Positions 58,759 through 64,000 of a DNA stretch of 64,000 nt are shown here, piece by piece (the first letter of the stretch is position 1; each line of letters starts with the position of its first letter). This stretch comes from an uncultured Prevotella sp. GTDB lineage: Bacteria; Bacteroidota; Bacteroidia; Bacteroidales; Bacteroidaceae. The DNA lies in the NCBI GenBank assembly GCA_900551055.1, contig URUK01000007.1, forward strand, positions 1 through 64,000. The letters are read 5' to 3'. Below the pieces are notes generated by a model. That model was not told the origin of the DNA, made no database searches, and saw only the letters and a list, made by a program, of their open reading frames with translations. Both the position numbers and the translations under genes were made by a program.

Positions 58759-60144
58759 TTACTCTCTTCCTCCGCCAAGGGCGTAATAGAGGTTTACGAC
58801 AGCCTGCATCTTGTAGAAGTCGTCCTGTACCTTTGACAGCTCGGCATTGAGCAGCGACTGTTGCGCCGTGATAACTTCAAGGTATGTGCTGCCGCCCATA
58901 TTGAAGAGGTCTTTGGTATACTGGACGTTCTTTGTCAGGCTCTCAACCTGCTTTGCCTCAAGTTTGCTCTTCTCGTCGGACGAGTTGTAGAGCACGAGCG
59001 CGTTGCTGACTTCGGAACCGGCTGAGAGCACTGCGTTCTGCCAAGTGTTGTAGGCTTGTTCCTGCGTCGCCTTGGCAACTTTAAGCTGTGCTACGAGCTG
59101 TCCGTTCTGGAATATAGGCTGAACGAGGCTTCCTATGGCGCTAAGCAGCCACTTGCCTGGGTTCACAATGCCCATGCCTGAACTGTTGGTGAACACGCCG
59201 GAGCCGCTGATGGTTATGTTCGGATAGAACTTCGAGCGTGCAGCCTGCGTGTCGTAGAAGCACTGGGCGAGGGTCATCTCTGCATAGTGTACGTCAGGAC
59301 GGTTGTTGAGCATCTGTATGGCAATGCCCGTGCTGAATTCCGTAGGCAGCGACTGGTTCTCGATTTTGCCTCGTGCAATGGTCTGTGCCTGCTGTCCCAA
59401 GAGCAGCGAGAGCGAGTTCTCGGTCTCGCGGATTTGGCGTTTCAGGTCGGCAGCCTGCGCCAATACCGAGTAGTAATTGGCCTCGGCGCTCTGCACGCTG
59501 GTCTCTTTTGCGTTGTTGAGTTCCTTCTGCAACTTCATCATGTCCCATGTCTCTTTGGTCAGCTGGGTCATGTTGTCAACTATTTCAAGCTGCTTGTCGA
59601 GCATCAGCAGCGTGTAATAGGCGTTCGCAATGTTTGCGATGAGGTTGGTCTTTACTACAAGCTGGTAGTCCTTTGTAGCCAAGAGGGCCATCTGCGCGCT
59701 GCGCTTCTGGTTCAGAAGGTTGCCGAAGAGGTCGATGCTCCAGCTGGCATTGATTGGCAATGAGTATGTTTTCGTGGCCTTGCTTCCGTCCCATGAGGAG
59801 ATGGTTCCTTGCGGAGAGAACGTGAACGAAGGAACGAATGCCAGTTTGGCCGCCGTGAGTTGTGCCTCAACCATCTTCACATTGAGGGCGGCGTTGAGCA
59901 GGTCGGTATTGTGTTCAAGTCCCTGTTCGATTAGTGCCTGCAGTTGCGGGTCGGTGAAAACGCTGCGCCAAGGCAGGTTGCCGAAGCTCGTAGTGTCGGT
60001 TACCGCCAGCGTGTCGGTGGTTGATGTCACGTCGCGCACCAATCCTGTGGCGTTCACCTCCGGGCGCTCATACTTGCCGTAGATTCCGCAGCCGCTCATA
60101 AGAGCAGCGGCGGAAACGAGTATCAAAATATTATTTCTTTTCAT
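58759..60144 (-). CDS. RND efflux outer-membrane factor (TolC/NodT family lipoprotein)
   Basis: 461 residues from the ATG at 60144 (MKRNNILILVSAAALMSGCG), one base after the transporter's stop; an ATG 12 bp upstream would overlap it. Lipoprotein Cys in ALMSGCGIYGKYERPEV. Two outer-membrane efflux protein repeats follow, each a long helical pair with strands: LIEQGLEHNTDLLNAALNVKMVEAQLTAAKLAFVPSFTF and IAIQMLNNRPDVHYAEMTLAQCFYDTQAARSKFYPNITISGSGVF. It forms the trimeric channel that carries efflux substrates across the outer membrane, with the transporter and adaptor encoded upstream. Confidence 0.94.
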   Translation of the reverse strand: MKRNNILILVSAAALMSGCGIYGKYERPEVNATGLVRDVTSTTDTLAVTDTTSFGNLPWRSVFTDPQLQALIEQGLEHNTDLLNAALNVKMVEAQLTAAKLAFVPSFTFSPQGTISSWDGSKATKTYSLPINASWSIDLFGNLLNQKRSAQMALLATKDYQLVVKTNLIANIANAYYTLLMLDKQLEIVDNMTQLTKETWDMMKLQKELNNAKETSVQSAEANYYSVLAQAADLKRQIRETENSLSLLLGQQAQTIARGKIENQSLPTEFSTGIAIQMLNNRPDVHYAEMTLAQCFYDTQAARSKFYPNITISGSGVFTNSSGMGIVNPGKWLLSAIGSLVQPIFQNGQLVAQLKVAKATQEQAYNTWQNAVLSAGSEVSNALVLYNSSDEKSKLEAKQVESLTKNVQYTKDLFNMGGSTYLEVITAQQSLLNAELSKVQDDFYKMQAVVNLYYALGGGRE

Positions 60145-60145
60145 C

Positions 60146-63100
60146 TTATTTGTCATTTTTCTTGTTTTCTACCGGACGGGTGTACTGCAACAGCTCGGTG
60201 TCAACGGTTGCGTTGTCGTCGTCGAACTCAAGCGGCTTAACCTTCTCCTGCAAGTATTGGAATATGTAGAAGAGCGCCGGAACTATCAGAAGCTGGCAAA
60301 TCATACCTATAAGCATACCGCCGATTGCGGCTGCGCCGAGGGTCATGTTGCCGTTATATCCCACACCTGTAGGCCGGAGCAACGGCATAAGACCGATAAT
60401 CATCGCCAAAGAAGTCATCAAAATCGGTCGCAGACGGGCTTGGGCACCAAGCACTGAAGCCCATGAGAGTGCCATACCTGTTCTTCTTCGCTCGAGGGCG
60501 AACTGCACGATAAGGATGGCGTTCTTGGCCAAAAGTCCGATAAGCATGATGAGCGCAATCTGCATGTAGATGTCGTTCTGCTTTCCGAACAGGTCTGTGA
60601 ATATGAACGCGCCGGCGATACCGAACGGAATTGACAATATGACTGACAGAGGTACGAGATAACTCTCATACTGTGCGCTCAAAATCAGGTACACGAAGGT
60701 AAGGCAGAGCACGAAGATAATCATCGTGGAACTGCTTGATTCCTGCTCTGAACGTGTCAGACCGGAGAACTCGTAGCCGAAACCTGTCGGCAATGTGGTG
60801 CTTGCCACTTCCTCAACGGCGCGTATGGCGTCACCCGAAGAGTAGCCGTCGGCTGCGGTGGCGTTGATGTCGATTGACGTGAACAGGTTGAAACGTGCGA
60901 TTTCCTGTGGACCGTAGACCTTTGTCATCGTCACGAACTCGTTGATTGGAGCCATGCCACTGCTTGTCCTTACATAAATGTTGTTCATGCTGTTCAGGTT
61001 CTCTCGCATCTTCGGGTCAGCCTGAATCATGACACGGTAGAGCTTACCGAACGAGTTGAAGTTCGACGCATACAGACCGCCATAATATCCCTGCATTGCC
61101 GTAAGCACGGTGCTCGGGTCGATGCCGCTCTGCTTGCACTTCTCGACATTTACGTCGATTTGGTACTGCGGGTACTGTGAGTTGTACGAAGTCATGGCCG
61201 TTGCAATCTCGGGACGCTTGTTCAACTCTGCCAGGAAGTTCTGTGTTATGTTGAAGAAGTTGTTGACATCGCCACCGGTACGGTCAAGCATTGAGAATGT
61301 CAGACCGTTGGTTGCCGAGAAACCTTGCACCATAGGCGGCTGGAACGCCAGTATCTGTGCGCCCTTGATGGCAGCCGTCTGCTTGTAAATCATGGCGAGC
61401 ACCATCTTCGAACCCATGCTGTGTACGTCAAAATACTTCATGAATCCTTCTTCCTTGTCACGTGCCTCAAACGACTTGAGCTTGATGACGAACGTTCCTT
61501 GGTTGGTTCCTTGGCCGGAGATGAAGTTGTAACCGGTGATGCGCAGACGGTTCTCGATTGCCGGGTTGGTGGCAAGCATGGAGTCTACTTGGTCCATAAC
61601 TTCATTGGTCTTGGTAAGAGATGTACCTGGAGCGGTTGAAACCGTACAGAACACCGTACCCGTATCCTCGTCAGGAACAAGGCCTGTCCTGGTGTTCATA
61701 GCCGTAAACACGAGGGCTGCTATGCCGACAAGTACGGAAACGATTGGGATAGCCGGCTTCTCAACAATCTTGCGGACGCTCTTCGTGTATTTGTCCTGCA
61801 CCTTGCCGTAAGCCCCGTTGAATGCGGCGCTGAAGCGGTCGAGCAGCGACATCTTGCGTGCAGAGCCGTCTTCGTTCTTCGGTTTCAGGAGGATTGCACA
61901 CAACGCAGGAGACAACGTCAACGCGTTGATAGCCGAGATGACGATTGAGATAGCCATCGTAATACCGAACTCCTTGTAGAACGTTCCCGACGTTCCGCCG
62001 ATGAACGACACAGGAATGAACACTGCAGACATCACAAGCGTGATGGATACAATTGCTCCGGAGATTTCATTCATCGCGTCGATAGAGGCCTGGCGTGCCG
62101 ACTTATAGCCAAGGTCGAGCTTCGCATGGACGGCCTCGACGACGACAATGGCGTCATCGACGACTATCGCAATGGCCAAGACTAACGCCGAGAGCGTAAG
62201 CAGGTTGAGCGAGAAGCCGAACACATAGAGGAAGAAGAACGTACCGACAAGTGACACCGGCACCGCGATAAGCGGTATGAGCGTCGAACGGAAGTCCTGC
62301 AAGAAGATGAATACGACGATGAACACCAGCACGAACGCCTCTATGAGGGTGTGTACAAGGTTGTCGATTGACGCGTAAAGGAACTCCGTCACGTCCTGCA
62401 TGTACTTGATTTCCACGCCCGGAGGCAACAGTTCGCGCTGCTGGTCGATAACTTTCTTAATGTCGTTGACTATCTGCGTAGCGTTAGAACCTGCGGTCTG
62501 TGTCACCATCATCATGACGGCGGGTCTGCCGTCAACCTTTGACGTAACGCTGTAATAAAGTCCGCCAAGCTCTACTCGTGCGACGTCCTTCACGCGGATG
62601 GTGTTGCCGTTGGCGTCGCTTGATATTACCATGTTCTCGAACTCCGTAGGAGTCTGCAGGCGGCCACGGTACTTTATGGTGTACTCGTACTGGTTGTCGC
62701 TCTGCTCTCCGAACTTACCCGGAGCGGCCTCGATATTCTGCTCGGCAAGGATGCCGGCGATGTCAGACGGCATGAGGCCGTAGTTCTTCATCTTGATGGG
62801 GTCGAGCCATATACGCATTGAGTACGTCTTGGCACCCATCACTTCGCAGTCGCCCACACCGTTGACACGTTTCAGCGCCGGGATGATGTTGATGTCGGCG
62901 TAGTTCTGCAAGAATTTCTCGTCGTAACGCTCGGGGTCGCCGACGATAGACATAAGGAGCACCGTAGAGGTCTGTCGCTTCTGCACGGTGACACCGGCTC
63001 TGGTAACTTCCGCCGGAAGAAGTGCGGATGCTTGCGATACGCGGTTCTGCACGTTCACCTGGCACATGTCGGCGTTCATTCCTTGTTTGAAGAACACCGT

Positions 63101-63373
63101 GATGCGGCCCGAGCCTTCGTTCGTAGCGGTGGATGTCATGTAGGTCATGCCTTCCACACCGTTGATCTGCTCTTCCAAAGGCACGATGACCGAGTTCAAC
63201 ACGGTCTGTGCGTTGGCTCCCTGATAGTTTGCGCTCACGCTGACGGTAGGGGGCGCAACGTCAGGGTACTGCTCCATAGGCAGCGAAACCAATCCGATAA
63301 GACCCAGGATGACTGTCAGGATTGAGATGACCGTTGACAGCACCGGGCGCTTTATGAAGTTGTCTAATCTCAT
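60146..63373 (-). CDS. RND efflux inner-membrane transporter (AcrB-like, HAE1)
   Basis: 1075 residues. It opens MRLDNFIKRPVLSTVISILTVILGLIGLVSLPMEQYPDVAPPTVSV, the HAE1 pattern. Twelve membrane helices and two large periplasmic loops are present. Proton-relay residues: Asp-Asp in IAIVVDDAIVVVEAVH (helix 4) and Lys in GLLAKNAILIVQFALE (helix 10). It drives export of hydrophobic drugs, dyes or bile salts with H+ antiport; the spectrum cannot be predicted. It is the middle gene of an adaptor-transporter-channel operon on the minus strand. Confidence 0.96.
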   Translation of the reverse strand: MRLDNFIKRPVLSTVISILTVILGLIGLVSLPMEQYPDVAPPTVSVSANYQGANAQTVLNSVIVPLEEQINGVEGMTYMTSTATNEGSGRITVFFKQGMNADMCQVNVQNRVSQASALLPAEVTRAGVTVQKRQTSTVLLMSIVGDPERYDEKFLQNYADINIIPALKRVNGVGDCEVMGAKTYSMRIWLDPIKMKNYGLMPSDIAGILAEQNIEAAPGKFGEQSDNQYEYTIKYRGRLQTPTEFENMVISSDANGNTIRVKDVARVELGGLYYSVTSKVDGRPAVMMMVTQTAGSNATQIVNDIKKVIDQQRELLPPGVEIKYMQDVTEFLYASIDNLVHTLIEAFVLVFIVVFIFLQDFRSTLIPLIAVPVSLVGTFFFLYVFGFSLNLLTLSALVLAIAIVVDDAIVVVEAVHAKLDLGYKSARQASIDAMNEISGAIVSITLVMSAVFIPVSFIGGTSGTFYKEFGITMAISIVISAINALTLSPALCAILLKPKNEDGSARKMSLLDRFSAAFNGAYGKVQDKYTKSVRKIVEKPAIPIVSVLVGIAALVFTAMNTRTGLVPDEDTGTVFCTVSTAPGTSLTKTNEVMDQVDSMLATNPAIENRLRITGYNFISGQGTNQGTFVIKLKSFEARDKEEGFMKYFDVHSMGSKMVLAMIYKQTAAIKGAQILAFQPPMVQGFSATNGLTFSMLDRTGGDVNNFFNITQNFLAELNKRPEIATAMTSYNSQYPQYQIDVNVEKCKQSGIDPSTVLTAMQGYYGGLYASNFNSFGKLYRVMIQADPKMRENLNSMNNIYVRTSSGMAPINEFVTMTKVYGPQEIARFNLFTSIDINATAADGYSSGDAIRAVEEVASTTLPTGFGYEFSGLTRSEQESSSSTMIIFVLCLTFVYLILSAQYESYLVPLSVILSIPFGIAGAFIFTDLFGKQNDIYMQIALIMLIGLLAKNAILIVQFALERRRTGMALSWASVLGAQARLRPILMTSLAMIIGLMPLLRPTGVGYNGNMTLGAAAIGGMLIGMICQLLIVPALFYIFQYLQEKVKPLEFDDDNATVDTELLQYTRPVENKKNDK

Positions 63374-63385
63374 TGTTTTATCTTT

Positions 63386-63505
63386 TAAGTTGACAAGTTA
63401 ACCAGAGACGAGCAGACAAGGATATTTGCTTTGTACTCAGGCAACATGACAGATAGAGCCTGTACATGACTTGTCTGCTTGTCACTCGTCTGCTTGTTCC
63501 TTGTA
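63386..63505. repeat. Inverted repeat, GACAAGTGACGAG family
   Basis: Left words TTGACAAGTTAACCAGAGAC and GAGCAGACAAGG (63386-63420) face CTTGTCTGCTTGTCACTCGT and CTGCTTGTTCC (63471-63505). It fills the adaptor-transporter gap inside the efflux operon. Confidence 0.75.
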
Positions 63506-63510
63506 AAAAA

Positions 63511-64000
63511 CTATTTTGTCAAGTTTTCCTTGAGCTTGTTCAGGTCGTTCTGGCTTGCGCCCATTTGGCTGGTCTTCTTCAGCTTTTCCTGATACTGCGC
63601 TTCGGTGATAGGCGTTATCTGCATTCCGTCCTTCAGGGTTGTAACGCCCTTCACTACGATACGGTCGCCGGCCTTCAGTCCGCTTTCTATAATGTAGCTC
63701 TTTCCGTCGTTGTTGGGGTTGATGTTCACATTGGTGTATTTAACCTTGTTGTCCTTTCCTACTACGTAAACGAAGTAGCGGTCCTGCACCTGTACCACTG
63801 CGTCTTGCGGCAATACAATGACGCCTGTGCTTACGTGCGGCACGATAATGTAGCCCGAGCCGCCGCTCTTGAGCAGGTGTTCGGGGTTGGGGAAGTCTGC
63901 GCGCATCGATACAGAGCCTGTAGACTGGTCGATTACACCGCTGACGGCAGCCACTTTTCCGTCGTGGTTATACGTTGTTCCGTCGGCCAGCTGCAGCTTG
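63511..64000 (-). CDS. RND efflux periplasmic adaptor (partial; 5' end outside window)
   Basis: The frame is open to the right edge: 162 full codons, reading KLQLADGTTYNHDGK at the edge and then VAAVSGVIDQSTGSVSMRADFPNP. This is the C-terminal part of an AcrA/MexA-like membrane-fusion protein: the beta-barrel segment STGVIVLPQDAVVQVQDRYFVYVVGKDN and membrane-proximal domain SGLKAGDRIVVKGVTTLKDGMQITPI are typical. A GTG within this stretch is not the true start. It bridges the inner-membrane transporter and outer-membrane channel encoded downstream. The final 25 residues are helical and charged (YQEKLKKTSQMGASQNDLNKLKENLTK). Confidence 0.92.
   Translation of the reverse strand, partial: KLQLADGTTYNHDGKVAAVSGVIDQSTGSVSMRADFPNPEHLLKSGGSGYIIVPHVSTGVIVLPQDAVVQVQDRYFVYVVGKDNKVKYTNVNINPNNDGKSYIIESGLKAGDRIVVKGVTTLKDGMQITPITEAQYQEKLKKTSQMGASQNDLNKLKENLTK

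Overview
The window looks like chromosomal DNA of a Bacteroidales bacterium, most likely the Prevotella/Paraprevotella branch. Evidence: type IX secretion genes (porT-like, porW/sprE, porX and a cargo with a C-terminal sorting domain), Bacteroidetes promoters (TTG, about 19 bp, TAnnTTTGC), almost no Shine-Dalgarno sites, a BACON-domain lipoprotein, a split LysO, and a DUF4834 gene next to pssA. Genus is inference; no rRNA is present. I see no prophage, insertion sequence or CRISPR-cas locus.

Layout. 0-13 kb: ridA and ilvA, an NlpC/P60 peptidase, a CapA-like lipoprotein, rplS, a 5'-nucleotidase split into two genes in reversed domain order, porT, a 2[4Fe-4S] ferredoxin, a secreted protein, tadA, yraN, birA, pyrH and the two halves of LysO. 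14-19 kb: a GH28 pectinase, the phosphatidylethanolamine operon psd-pssA-DUF4834 and a MATE exporter. 20-29 kb: a DUF1848 protein, aroA, a small membrane protein, porW, porX and tsaE; porW-porX is a T9SS envelope-signalling module. 29-41 kb: prolyl oligopeptidase, a secreted PepT-like peptidase, the rsfS-ftsH-cdsA operon, tRNA-Gln(CUG), a TPR protein, a DUF349 protein and CorA. 41.7-45.3 kb: a restriction-modification locus of two cytosine-5 methyltransferases, one fused to a DUF3883/PD-(D/E)XK-like domain. 45-64 kb: GH35 beta-galactosidase, acyltransferase, BACON lipoprotein, pepD, a flippase-like membrane protein, a solitary divergent ftsZ, a hypothetical gene, an orphan amino-methyltransferase, lpxA and an RND efflux operon whose adaptor gene runs off the right edge.

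The most striking non-coding feature is two intergenic repeat systems. (1) Fourteen arrays of 3-5 units, each a 15-bp core of type AAAAGGCCGTCTTTT plus a 7-bp spacer, in an exact 22-bp register. Adjacent cores are often reverse complements with covarying centres, so they can form 15-bp stems with 7-nt loops. All fourteen lie at transcription-unit boundaries. (2) About seventeen long inverted repeats with low-complexity arms, several perfect over 31-57 bp, at gene junctions. Some run into the 3' ends of genes (birA, the orphan methyltransferase, the flippase-like gene, ftsH) and have rewritten their C-termini. I regard these, with the methyltransferase-nuclease fusion, as the best candidates for something undescribed.
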